DNA from: Carex sylvatica
Taxonomy: Eukaryota > Streptophyta > Magnoliopsida > Poales > Cyperaceae
Length of the DNA stretch: 64,000 nt
Reading direction: 5' to 3'
Assembly: GCA_964058845.1 (NCBI GenBank)
Contig: CAXKVR010000106.1
Span: forward strand, 1 to 64,000
The notes below the pieces were generated by a model. That model made no database searches. It was given only the letters and a program-made list of their open reading frames with translations, and was not told the origin of the DNA. Of this stretch, positions 48,023 to 60,273 are shown piece by piece; within the stretch, counting starts at the first letter, position 1; each line of letters starts with the position of its first letter. Made by a program: the position numbers and the translations under genes.

Positions 48023-49054
48023 ACAGATTACATTTTTTTGTTGTTCAATTTTTCATTTATTTGTTATCTGATACATTCTTTCTATTTTTGTAAAAAGAAA
48101 AGTGTGTGTATACATCATCAAATTTGTAAAATAAATAAGATCGTTTCTGCTGTACCTTGGATGTGCACAAAGAAAAGTTCTCTTTTCTGTTTTTAACACA
48201 TCACGGGTAACACAAAAAATTTAGCTGAAATTTGGAAAATTGAGAATTATAGAAGAACTGAAGTAACATGAATTTTGCTGAAATATAGTTAGGTCGGTGA
48301 TTCAGATTAATAAAATAGTGTCTCAAAAGATATATAATGTACCAAAACTATCAGGAAGCGTTGCGAGTCTAAATTGAAGCACTATATTCTCAAGAAAATA
48401 CCCATTGCATGGAAGCAAGTGTTGAATTGGTAGGGAGAAGAAAATCAAGGAACTTCAAATTCAAAATTCATATATTGGGCAAACTTCCAAATTTTTTTTT
48501 GGTATAACAGTATTCCACGGTAATCAAGTTTATAGTGTACAACAAGCAAGTGCACATCATGCAATAATTAAGGGAATTGGATTTTATCCAAATGGCTTTG
48601 GATAAAATCACATCCAATGCTAAATCTAACCGTCTAATTTGTATTAAGATTTGTGCAAAATCTAAGCCGTTGGACTAAAACTGTTGATGCAAATTTTAAA
48701 TCAAATTGGACGGTTTAAGACTGCTTTTGAATAAGACTTTGTCCAGAGTCATTTGAACAAAAACTCCACCCATAATTAACAATGCAATTTAAGAAAGTTT
48801 TGGCACATGGAATGTAAGTTTAAAAATAGCAAATATGTATTACACAATAATTTAGTTTGCATTATGAAATAACCAAATGTGGGTATTGAAGGTTTGGATT
48901 ATAAAGTTCGAAAAATTATGGCAGTTCTAAAAACGTGTTTTAATTTGGTAAAAGATGTATAACAACTATCAATAGTTACTTCATATATACTCTGCAAATC
49001 TGCATTATGGAATAAGCAGTGTGCAGTTAACAATAGTCAAATAATGCACAATAT
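48023..49054. other. 3' flank of EXO84C
   Basis: Likely 3' UTR then AT-rich spacer. Around 48570-48740 there is a loose inverted repeat (GGATTTTATCCAAATGGCTTT..) that may be an old MITE. Confidence 0.45.
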
Positions 49055-49063
49055 TAATTTAAG

Positions 49064-49475
49064 GAGTAGAACTAGGGTGTTCTTAAGCTCACCAAGTGTT
49101 TGGTGAGCTTAACTCCAAAACTCATCAAATCGGTTTCAAATAACGAATCCAAACCGTTAAAATCCACCTATCTTATGAGTAATGCGTTTACATATGAAAA
49201 TTTTAAACATTCGAATTAATTTAGTATAAAGTCAAGCGGTAAAAAAATATTCAAAAAATGAATGCACTAAAATTAATTTATTAACCTTCTAATTTTGACC
49301 GATTGACTTTATACTAAATTAATTCGAATGTTTACAATTTTTACATGTAAACGCATTGCTCGTAAGGTAAGCGGATTTCAACGGTTCAGATTCATTATTT
49401 GAAACCGATTTGATGAGTTTTGGAGTTAAGCTCACCAAACACTTTGGTGAGCTTAAGAACACCCTAGTTCTACTC
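49064..49475. mobile_element. Mutator-type MITE (CTAGRGTGT family), copy B
   Basis: 412 bp, ends GAGTAGAACTAGGGTGTTCT in both orientations, arms highly similar over about 190 bp, 9-bp duplication TAATTTAAG at 49055-49063 and 49476-49484. It is non-coding. Confidence 0.9.
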
Positions 49476-49484
49476 TAATTTAAG

Positions 49485-50079
49485 CATGTATTTTGAGAAG
49501 CATGAAGAAGGAGAACTAAGGAAATAATTTGAGTGAAATAATGACGGCTTATCATGTCTTTTTTTTATAACTCATCTAATCTAAATTAATTAAACAACTG
49601 ATAAAATTTGAGTGAAGTTATCAGGAAAAAAAAAATTCAGATATGAAATTGTAAAGAATATGATTGAAAAGGTATTCGAACTACTCTAATAATATATATA
49701 TATTTTTTGGTTTGGGACTGTTATGGTTGGTAGAATCATGTCCTTTGAATTATTTTTTGTGGTTATTTCTTATGTTCAAAAGAAATGAAGATAAAAAATG
49801 AATCTTTTGTGTAAATGCATATTTTTGTTTTTTCAAATACTGAAAAGCTATTCAGAAAAGTAGCTGAAGTTTCAAGTTCGGCCTACTAAAACCCAAATTT
49901 GCTTGGAGAAAAAGAGCAGCCCAGTTATGAATTCCAACTATGTGCAATTGTCTAAATTTCAGACAATCAAACTGCCTTCGGAGTCTCCCCCCTCTCAGAC
50001 TCTCGTCGTCCTCTTTATTCCCACTTCCAGGATCGCGCCAGTTGAGATCCAAAGCCCAAAACCCTATCGAGCTGCGTCA
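49485..50079. other. Upstream region of the OST48 gene
   Basis: AT-rich spacer turning pyrimidine-rich from 49970 on (likely 5' UTR). No TATA box can be assigned with confidence. Confidence 0.45.
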
Positions 50080-53000
50080 ATGGCGAAGCAACGACCATCC
50101 TTCCTCCTCCTCTTCGCATTGATCAACCTCATCCTCTCCCCGCTCCCTGCCTTCTCCTTTTCCGGCGAGAACCCCACCGCTCGTCGACTCCTCGTGCTGC
50201 TCGACGATCTAGCTCTGCGCTCTTCCCATTCCATTTTCTTCAACTCCCTGATCTCGCGTGGCTATCAGCTCGAGTTCAAGCTTGCCGATGATTCCTCCCT
50301 CTCTCTCCAGCGTTATGGCCAATCCCTCTACGATGGCCTCATTCTATTCGCTCCTTCAGTTTCTCGTATGTTACTGATACCTCTATCTGTCTTGAACTTT
50401 ATTCGATCTGATTTTATTTCATTGTGAAAATCGATCCAGGATTTTGTTCCTGATCTAAATTTGGGTTTTGCAATTCTGTAGGATTTGGCGGATCGTTGGA
50501 TCAGAATAAGGTTCTTGAATTTGTTGATGCGGGACATGACCTGATATTAGCGGTTGATTCATCTGCATCCGATTTGATCCGTGGAATTGCTATTGACTGC
50601 GGGGCTGATTTTGACGAGGTAATAAAGATTAAGTTTTTTCAATATCTTTTTGCTATGATTTTGTTGTGTTAAGTTGTTTCATCTCATGTCTTCACTGTTT
50701 TATTTTTATGCATTGAGTTGATTTCTTTGCTTGTGGCAGGATTCTGAAGCTGTGGTAATAGACCATCTCAGCTATGCGGTCTCTGATACCGAAGGGGATC
50801 ACACTCTCATTGCTAGTGATAACTTTATTAAGTCAAATGTTATTTTTGGCGACAAACCTATTGAGGTCAGATCTTTACTAAACAATATTTGTGCCCCTTT
50901 TATGAAGTTTTACTTCTGTTATTATTTTTAATTATTATCAACATCATTTTTTTTTTAAATTCTACTGAGATCTTTTCACATTATGGGCAGAGATCATCCA
51001 ATGTTTGTTATTTGCAATTAAACCTTTAGTGTGAGAACCTATTAGAAATAGCTTACCAGTATGTTAGAATAAGAGAGTTTGTTAGAATCAGAGGCTTACC
51101 AGTCGGTTAGCAATTAAGTATGCTAACTAATTGCTTTGACCAGTCAATAATTCCTATACAATATTGCCAACCAACTGGTAAGCCTCTGATTCTAACAAAC
51201 TCTCTGAATCTAACATACTGGTAAGTTATCTCTAATAGAACCTATGGTGAATTTACCAAATGATAATTAAATTGGTTCCAATTATTTTATATACTTCTAA
51301 ACTAGTTCATATAGACTTGAGACTTGATCTGACTGCATAACTCTCCTCTGCTGGAAGTTACTTAGGAAATAACAAAATTGATGAAGTTTTAATGAAAATT
51401 TGACAATGGTTATACTTACATGCACTAACCTGATAGCTAGGTGTCCTTTGGCCTTCACAAATATCTTATGTTAGTTGCAGAAGTATAAATGTTGAATATT
51501 ACTCGCAGATTCAATAATTTGCCAGATTAATTCCAAAAAAGAACTCTTTTCGTTGTGCGTTTTATGTCTGATGTTAATCAATCTAATTTGCAAAGATGAG
51601 ATATCTGGTCGGACCTATATCATATCAGAGAATTTAATTAATTTTATTTCATTTGAAATTTTTGTGTTTAGTAAGTTGCACAACATACCTTTTTCTGATT
51701 ACTGGTCTTACAAAATCCATAGGCACCAATCCTGTTCCGAGGAATTGGACATTCAGTTAATCCTGCTAATACTCTGGTAAGACCTCTTTTGTTATAATTT
51801 CCCTCTTTTTCAATTTCTTTCTATCGCTTCATTTCAGATGCACTCTTTTGACAGGTATTGAAAGCTCTCACTGCCTCCCCTTCAGCATACTCAGCCAATC
51901 TGAGGGCAAAGTTGTCAAGCCCTCCTTCTCTCACTGGCTCTGCTATCTCTCTTGTCTCTTTAATGCAGGTAACGAATCAATTATATTTTATTTGTCCCTA
52001 CAATTGGATCAGTTCCAAGGTGTACTACTACAGAACCGTTATAAGATGTATCCGTTGCTATTCTAACAGTTCAAATAGTAGAACCGTTATGAAATGTCCA
52101 ATCTCTTGTAACGGTTCTGCTATTTGAACCATTAATGTATCTAGTTGAAGCTCTACTTAAGTTTTTTTTTTTTTTCCCTTGGGAACCGTTAGAAATTAGT
52201 TCGACTTATTTACCAATATGACACAAAGGATATGCACCAATTGTTTTTTATAAAAAAAAAGTCTAAAACTGTTACGGAATGGGCGTGGTTATGTGTTGTT
52301 TTGTAGTAGTTATGCTTATAGACTTTGTTGGGTTAGGCAGGCCTAAAAGTACCTCAGACAAATGGAGAGGGCTAAATTAATGAAAAGCAATCTTAAAAAG
52401 GAAGCAAAATAGAAAAAAGATGATGAAAATGCGCATGGTACAATTACCATTATATCCTTATAGCTTGTACCTGAGACTGGTGTGTATAATGTGTCAATTC
52501 TATAATTCTACCATTTTTTGGCATTGAAGTTTCTCTTGTTGTTATGTGTCCATACTAAGCTTAAGATTTTATTGTTGGAGTTATTTATCATGTTTGAGTT
52601 TTATATGCTTGGTTCGCTGTTCTTCATGTTATGGAAACATGAATTAACTAGATTTTTCCTTTCATATAGGCTAGGAATCATGCACGTGTGCTGATATCTG
52701 GATCACTAGAAATGTTTAGCAACAGGTGTGTTATGATGTTTTACATTGAATATTGATTCTTATCTTTTGTTTACTTTTATAGGATTCATGTTTATTATTG
52801 ACTTTCTAATGATGAATCTCTTCTTTGCTTATTTTCCCTATTCCCTGAACCAGATTCTTAAGATCAAGTGTACAGAAGGCTGGAAGCGACAATTTGTAAG
52901 CATAGTCCATTTTAATTATTTAAATACCTTTACTTGGTTGTCTACCTAGTCTGATTAAACTTGGTATGTCCTATATTTTGCATCTGAAGTTTTTAATGGC

Positions 53001-54599
53001 GAAATACAACAGGTATGAAAAATCTGGCAACGAGCAATTTGTGACTGAAGTGGCGAAATGGGTTTTCCATGAAAGGGGTCATCTAAAGGTGAATTGATTA
53101 AAAACTATAATTATATTATTTGACATTGTTGTTACCCAACCCATTGTTTCTTGGTGCAAATTCTGTTATTATTTAAATGATAGCATAAGAGCTAAATTTT
53201 CTATAAAAACGTGAATTAGAGAGAGACCGGGGCCATACAGTTTTCTCTGTTGTTTTATTTTCAAGTTTTACACATTTCATATCCAAGTTGCAGTGCTTAT
53301 AATGATTATATGCTGTATGATCCAGACCATTAATGTCAAGCACAACAAAGTAGGAGAAACGACTGAGCCTGGCATGTACCGCGTAAATGATGACTTGGTA
53401 ACTGCCTACCTTCTCTTAGGCTTCAAAGTAACAAACCTGATATTGAGGCTATTGTTTATTTGATTCATTCAATGGTTATGTTTCATTTAAGGAATACTCG
53501 GTTGAAATCTATGAATGGTCTGGAAAAAGCTGGGAGCCGTATGTAGCAGATGATGTTCAACTTCAATTCTTTATGATGAGCCCTTATGTGTTGAAGACCA
53601 TGTCAACTAACAAAAAGGTCTGCTTTACTTATCTTAACTTTACCACTGTAATAAAGAAAAAAAGAGCTGCTTGTGCTAACTTATACCTTGATAACACATC
53701 AGAATCTTTACTGAGCAGGGTTCAAATGCCTCGTGTCTTTCATACTCATTCATGCCTCACATCCTTATCCGTTTTCAAAGTCAAAACAATTGATCCGAAC
53801 CACTCAACATGATCTCTACATTAAAATGTGCTTAGGGACCAAATTTTATATTTTTTTAAGATAGGTACAAAATCATTGTTTTTGGATGATCAAGAATCTT
53901 CTGAAAAGCAATGACTTTTTACCTATCTAAAAAAATAGTGAAAATAAATTTTTTTTTTTTGTCTTCAAGTATGTGTTAATATGGAGATCATGTTTGTTCG
54001 GATAAACTGTTTGCACATTGAAAACGGAGATAAGGATGTGAGGCACGATTGAGGCATGAAAGACAAGGTGTTTGAACTCCACTCGTATTTACTCGACGCA
54101 CTCAAACTGACTTTCATCTTGATGACAAATCATAGGGTCTTTACTCAACATCCTTCAAGGTTCCGGATGTATATGGAGTGTTTCAATTCAAGGTCGAATA
54201 TGAGAGACTTGGATATACTAGCGTCTCTCTTGCAAAGCAGGTTTAAACTTGTACCTTTTAAGTTGGCTGGGTATTTTGATTGATTTTCTTTCATAGCACA
54301 TGGGACAAACCTTCTAATCTCGAGTTTTAATAATGCAGATTCCAGTGCGGCCATTCAAACACAATGAGTATGAGAGGTTCATACCTGCTGCCTTCCCGTA
54401 TTATACAGCATCTTTCTCAACAGTGAGTCTACTCGTTCTGTTTTTATCTTTTGCCTATGGGAATTTTTTTTTGTGTGTTTTATATGAACATTACGAAGCA
54501 ATACTATACTATAAGCGGTTATTGACTATGAAATTACTATTTGGATTGCAGATGGCAGCATTCTTTATATTCTCCATAGTGTATTTGTATCACAAGTAA
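50080..54599 (+). CDS. DGL1: Oligosaccharyltransferase 48-kDa subunit (OST48/DDOST, DGL1-like)
   Basis: Thirteen coding exons: 50080-50365, 50482-50618, 50740-50865, 51723-51776, 51855-51968, 52670-52725, 52854-52895, 53013-53088, 53326-53397, 53492-53617, 54136-54240, 54339-54422 and 54552-54599. They join in frame to 441 codons; the Arabidopsis protein has 437. The protein is a subunit of the ER oligosaccharyltransferase, which moves the dolichol-linked glycan to Asn in nascent proteins. A signal peptide (residues 1 to about 27, [20 protein letters not shown]) precedes the luminal part ([88 protein letters not shown]). A C-terminal membrane span ([15 protein letters not shown]) ends the protein. 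MITEs lie in introns 3 and 10. Confidence 0.95.
51043..51236. mobile_element. MITE in intron 3 of the OST48 gene
   Basis: About 194 bp; arms TAGAAATAGCTTACCAGTAT and, reversed, TAGAGATAACTTACCAGTAT; direct repeat AGAACCTAT on both sides (51034-51042 and 51237-51245). The exact border is uncertain by two bases. Confidence 0.75.
53713..54084. mobile_element. MITE in intron 10 of the OST48 gene (GACCAAATTTTAC family)
   Basis: 372 bp; ends GAGCAGGGTTCAAATGCCTC and, reversed, GAGTGGAGTTCAAACACCTT; core present on both arms. Flanks ATCTTTACT and GTATTTACT agree at 7 of 9 positions, a probable aged target duplication. It lies 50 bp before the exon 11 acceptor. Confidence 0.75.
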
Positions 54600-54976
54600 T
54601 GCTCTACTGGTTTGAGTGGGGCTCTACTCTACAGTTCAAGATTATAAGCTGTGCTTCAATTTTGTTTTTTGACCCGTAGGTCTATGAAATGACATTTATA
54701 GGACTCTCATGGTTCATTTTTCTTTCCTTTTTTTTAATTTAAGCAGAATTTTTCTGCCACCAAGCCTAATATTTCTATATTTGACGATGTGGTTCTGGTG
54801 TAGTTTTTTAGTTAGGAAGACTATGTTCCCTTTTAGAACAAAACATTTGTTGAAGTTTATAGAAATTCCTTAGTGAGCAGGGATTATATTATGGAGTAAT
54901 TTATCAATTCATAAGAGATCAGTCAGAGTACTATTTGTTTTCTCTATTCGGTATTTTGGTATGTATGGGGTGAAGA

Positions 54977-55407
54977 TAGGGGTGTAAACGGATTGGATAC
55001 TATCCGATTTCGTCTAAATCCGAATCCGGAAAAGTACTTAAATTATCCAATCCGTATCCGAGACTATCTGTATCCGTATCTGACCGTTTACACTTTAGAC
55101 TACAACAAATGTGATATATGTTCTTAAATTGATTTATTAAATTGCATATAAATATATATTTTGATGAACAATATAACACTGACATAATTAGTGATTAATA
55201 TTTTAATAATATAATAGATATTTTGTAATTAACAAGCTAATTATAAAAAATATCTGTATTCGTCTGATATCTGATTCGTATCCGTAACATTTAATATCCG
55301 ATCCGTATCTGTATTTGTGACCATTCGTATCCATATTCAAAAAATTGTAACAGATATAAATACGGTAAGACCACTATCTGATCCGTATCTGACCATTTAC
55401 ACCCCTA
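54977..55407. mobile_element. hAT-type MITE downstream of the OST48 gene
   Basis: 431 bp; ends TAGGGGTGTAAACGG and, reversed, TAGGGGTGTAAATGG; 8-bp duplication GGTGAAGA at 54969-54976 and 55408-55415. Both subterminal parts are packed with TATCCG/CGGATA repeats. Confidence 0.9.
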
Positions 55408-55415
55408 GGTGAAGA

Positions 55416-55896
55416 TTTTGACAGCGCTGCACACTCTTTGCTAGAATCTATGGATAATTTGGATATAAAATAAGAAATATCGTCAACAAATGATTTAATA
55501 ATGATGAAACAGAGAATTGAGTGACATCGAACATATTTCACTTGTTAGAAAAAGAGTTAAATTACGCAATTCTATTCTCTCATAAGCATATTCCATCTAT
55601 AATAAATACTTCAACTGTAAAATTTCGACCTCAATTTAAACTTTCAATTGTTCTAATTTTATTTGACATTTCAATTCAATTCCACAATGAATTAAAATTG
55701 TTCTCCCGAACAGGCCCGTGCTCCTAAGTGTAACAAAAAAAAAAAAAAAAAAATGAAAAATCGGATAAACCATGATGCATACCGCGAATCTCAATCTCAA
55801 CATGACACTTTATCATTGTTCTCATGTTAGTACGTAAAAGAACACTATTTTCATTTTATTGGGTTTACAGAATTACAGTCCACACACAAGAGGACC
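55416..55896. other. Spacer, no gene
   Basis: AT-rich with an A run at 55736-55753; nothing recognised. Confidence 0.45.
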
Positions 55897-56253
55897 TAAT
55901 TTCAAGAGCAAAGCTAGGGTGTGATACGTTTATCAAGAGAGTTTGGTGAGCACAACTAAAAAATTATATTGAATCGGTTTCAAACAATGAATTCAAACTG
56001 TTGAAATCATTAGTGATGTATGTACATGCAAAATTTTAAAAGTTTTTAATTTATTTGCTACAAGGGCAAGCGGTCAAAAAAATAATGGGAAAATGAATCT
56101 ATAAAACAACTTATAAAAGATTTATTTCTTTGACCGCTTGACCTTGTAGCAAATAATTTTTTTTTTTTTTTACATATCCCATGCCCGTAGGCTTACATGT
56201 AGTTCCACCTTTAACAGAGAATAAAAATTCCCCTGCCCCATTTTTTGACCCTC

Positions 56254-59200
56254 CTATACATTTGGAAGAATAGGAAACGTGTAACCTATAATTTCTATCC
56301 CATTTTCCCTTGCTATTATAGCTAGTTGATCTGCCAACTCATTGTGAGATCTACTAACATGCGCACACTGCAAGGATGGTTCCCCTTTCATAATTTGCCA
56401 GATCTCCAGGACTTCCTGAGCAGCTGTCCAATCTGCTTGAATAGGTGGTGTCTGTTGCATTACCAGATCCACCAGCCTACTGCAGTCTGAAAAAAACACA
56501 CAATTTTGTATTCCCTCTTGTATTGCATACCTGAGAGCTCTCAACAATCCCACTGCCTCAATTTGAAAAGGTGAGTAAGCCACTGCTTGGGACATCCCAT
56601 AGGCCATCAGTGTCCCTTCCTTTTGAAAGATAAAGCCTGCCCCTGCCTGCCATGAGTTTGACCACGATCCATCCACATAGCACCTTATAGCTTCCTCAGT
56701 ATTGCAGACCTCTCCCATACCCTCCTTGGTTCTGTTTGTTGCTGCAGCCAGCCCAGTTTCACTCTGTATCTTAGTCAGGTAACCAAAGAACTTACCCCTT
56801 GTTGGCCTAGTCCCACAATATGCGTGATCATTGCGGTACCGCCAAATAGCCCAAGCTATATTTGTGCAGGCGGTCCACTGCTTATCAGAGAGTAATTTGT
56901 CCAGCATAAGTATAAGTTCTTTGACTGGCATGTTGAGGTTCTTAGTTTGTAGCGGTACTGGGCTTGACATCCAATAGGATCTTGCAAAAGGGCATGTGAG
57001 TAACATGTGCACTACTGACTCGTCTTGTTGACCACAGATAGAGCATGTTGGATCTCCCCTTCGCATTCTATGGGCCAGAATACCTGACAGTGGCAACGCA
57101 TTATTTATCAATTTCCAGAAAAACAGTCTGATTCGAGGTAGTGCATGGCCTTTTTTCCAAATTATTTCCCACACTCTTTTGGTCTGTCGGTCCAATGGTA
57201 CTTGGGATGCTGTGAGCGCTTTGTAGGCCTTGTTCACCGAGAAATCACCATTTTGTGCTAAATTAAAGATGAGCTTATCTTGCCCTTTTGTAGCTGATGG
57301 AGGCATGACTGATGAGAGGATAGTTAGGCAAATTGAATTTTCAAATAATTGTATTAGCCTTTCCACATCCCATAGACCTGAGCCTTCATGTACCAGTTCC
57401 ACCAGTGTGCAATTGCGCTCTCTCATATTCTCAGTCTGACCTGACATAGCTCCATTGAACCAAGGCTGTGGTAGAGCCCTGCACTCTTCACCATTCCTCA
57501 CTTTCCACCTGACCCATGGCAATAACACCTCTCTGAGAGCTAAAATGGCTCTCCAAAAATTTGTACAGTTGTATGTCCTTTTAGACAGCCATAGTTCACT
57601 CCTTGGAAGGTATTTCGCTCGTACTTGTTCAGCCCACAAGCATTTGGAACCAAAGGCCAGTTTCCACAAAGCTTTGAGTAGCATAGCTTCATTCACCTTT
57701 TGTAGATTTCTGACCCCAAGTCCTCCCTCCTTATAGGCTGTTTGTATCTTGGACCATGCAACATACGCAAGGTATCTGGTGCCCTCCGGCTTCCCCCAAA
57801 AGAAACCCCTAATAAGCGCCTCTATCTTATCAGTGACCCCCTTTGGCACAGCTACTGTTGCCATGTAGTATACCGGCAGGGATTGCAATACACTCTTGAT
57901 CAGGACCACCCTTCCCGCTTGAGACATCAGTTTTCCTTTCCAGGAAGTTAATTTTGCCGACACCTTTATAATTAGAAACTGGTAGTCAGCCGCTGAGGTA
58001 GCTATTGGTGCACCAAGATACTTACTGCACATACTTTGCACTGGAACAGACAAGATCAGTGCCACCCTTTCCCTTAGCTGCAAGGAGACTCTATTGCTGA
58101 ACCAAATGCTTCTTTTCTCTAGACCCACCCTCTGCCCCGATACACATTCAAAGAGCCGTACCAGTGCCCCTATCCTAGCAGCTTCTTCATCTTTTGCCTT
58201 TCCAAAGAGTAAGAGATCGTCCGCATATAGGCAGTTTGTCAGCGGTTGAGCTGATGGGGCTAGCTTAACCCCTTTAATCCATCCCTCATGAACTGAATGT
58301 TCTAGACTTCGCGACAAGATATCCATCCCGAGTATGAAAAGATACGGCGAGAGGGCACATCCCTGTCGCAAACCCGCCTTCGATCTAAAGAAGCCATCCC
58401 CTCTTCCATTCACAACCACCGTATATTCGGCTGATTCAACACAGGCCATTACCAATTCACAAATTTCAATGGCCATCCATATCTTGGCAATAACTCCCTC
58501 ATATAGGACCAACTCATTCTGTCAAAGGCCTTCGAGAGGTCTAGCTTTAGACCGAAGTCTTCATTTTTGTAGGCCTTCATATGGAATGAGTGTATCACTT
58601 CTCTTAGGAGTATAACATTCTCCGAGATTTCCCGACCCGGCACAAAAGCACATTGACTAGGTGAGACGCAGCCAGCTATGTAGGGTCTGATTCTTGCTGC
58701 CAGTATCTTAGTGATTTCTTTGTAGAGAATGTTGCATATGGATATCGGCCTATATTCAGTGATTTTGATTGGATTCTCGCACTTCGGAACAAGGACCAGA
58801 TTGGTTCGAGCAATATCACTGTGCATTTTCTTTGAGCGAAAGAATTGCTGAACTTGTTGAACCACCGCAGAGCCGAATAGATCCCAATGTGTCTGCAACA
58901 GCCTCGCATTGAGTCCATCTGGTCCCGGAGCTTTATCCGGGCCTAGTGTCATGACAATCTTACGAACTTCCTGTTCTGACGGCACAAGTGATAGATAATC
59001 AGTCGCCAACATAGGGATTTTGGGAAGTTTCATCAGCACCTCCTGCGGGTAACTTTGCTCCAGGATCTGACACTCCTGACCTGCATAGATAGAACGAAAG
59101 TGAGTGATAAAAGCGGACCTGACTTCCCTTTCTCCTGTGATCCAGTTCCCCTCTCCATCTTGGATAGTCTGTATTTGATTTTGCCTATGTTTGACCACTG

Positions 59201-60273
59201 CCATCGCGTGGAAGAAACGCGAGTTCCGATCTCCCCCAATCGCCCAATTTAATCTCGCTCTCTAGTGCCAGAAAATCTCCTGAATTTTTAGACACCTATC
59301 GTGATTGGCCTGCAGCTTTCCTTCAAGGGCTTTTGCTTATGGATTATCAGGCATTTGATTTAACGCCAACATCTGGTTTTCAATATTCCTGAGAGTTGAA
59401 TCTGGGCTGGAGCGACGAGAGGCCCAAATTCTGGCCCCCTTTCTAAACAGTTGCTTGATTCGGCCCCAGTTCCCCTGGCCCTCTTGCACTGCTTCTCTAC
59501 AGACCTCAACAAACCCCTCGCATTCTAGCCACCAGTTTTCACAACGAAAATTCGTTACGGCCTTGCCTGCCCGTGAGTCCATCCTTACCAATATTGGTGA
59601 ATGGTCGCTGCTAAATCTCGGTAGATGCAACACCATTATTTTTGGGAACTGGAGTGTCCAATCTAGCGTAGCCACCGCTCGATCTAACCGTTGAGCAATG
59701 TTGGCCTTACCAACCCTTTTGTTTGTCCAAGTAAATGCCGGACCATGATATCCCATATCAATTAGGCCCGAGCTATTCAGCCACAACTTGAAATTTGCAT
59801 TATTTGAGCTTAAACCCGAGCTCCCCCCAGCCTTCTCTGACTCGCTAGTCAAGGCATTGAAATCCCCAACTAAGCAAACTGGACCTTCCCTATCCTCAAT
59901 AATACCACTTATATGATCCCAAAGTGATTGATTATGCACCCTAGAGGGGTCGCCATAAACCCCCATTAGCAGCCATGATGCATATTTTTTTATTATCATA
60001 AACCTCTGCCACAATCAAATTACTATTTTTTTCCAACACTTTTAAGTTGTATTCATCATCCCACATAAGCCATAACCCTCCAGATAACCCCTCTAACTCC
60101 ACTATTTCATAGTTACACAAGGACGTTTGCTTGATTCGTTGTATCGCCATCTTTTGTTTGCATTTCGTCTCCGAGATGAATGCTATTTTTGCCCTTGTGC
60201 AATGGATGTAATGGTTTAACGTGGCAATTGTCGTGCCTCCACTACCCCGACAATTCCACGACAAAATTCTCAT
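56254..60273 (-). pseudogene. LINE ORF2: endonuclease, reverse transcriptase, RNase H (broken)
   Basis: The apurinic-type endonuclease domain shows SWNCRG, SETK, GDFNAL and SDHSP. One indel in an A7 run near 59990 splits it. TAA at 59337-59339 and TAG at 59262-59264 (each a likely C-to-T change of a Gln codon) lie in the linker. The RT follows (KAPGPDGLNARLLQ, YRPISICN, LKLDLSKAFDRMSW, then a frameshift near 58450-58500, RSKAGLRQGCALSP, YADDLLLFG). Then come a zf-RVT zinc-binding block (CSICGQQDESVVHMLLTCPF) and a C-terminal RNase H (CYVDGSWSNSWQAGAG; QIEAVGLLRAL; HNELADQLA). In a working copy this protein would nick target DNA and prime reverse transcription on it. Confidence 0.92.
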
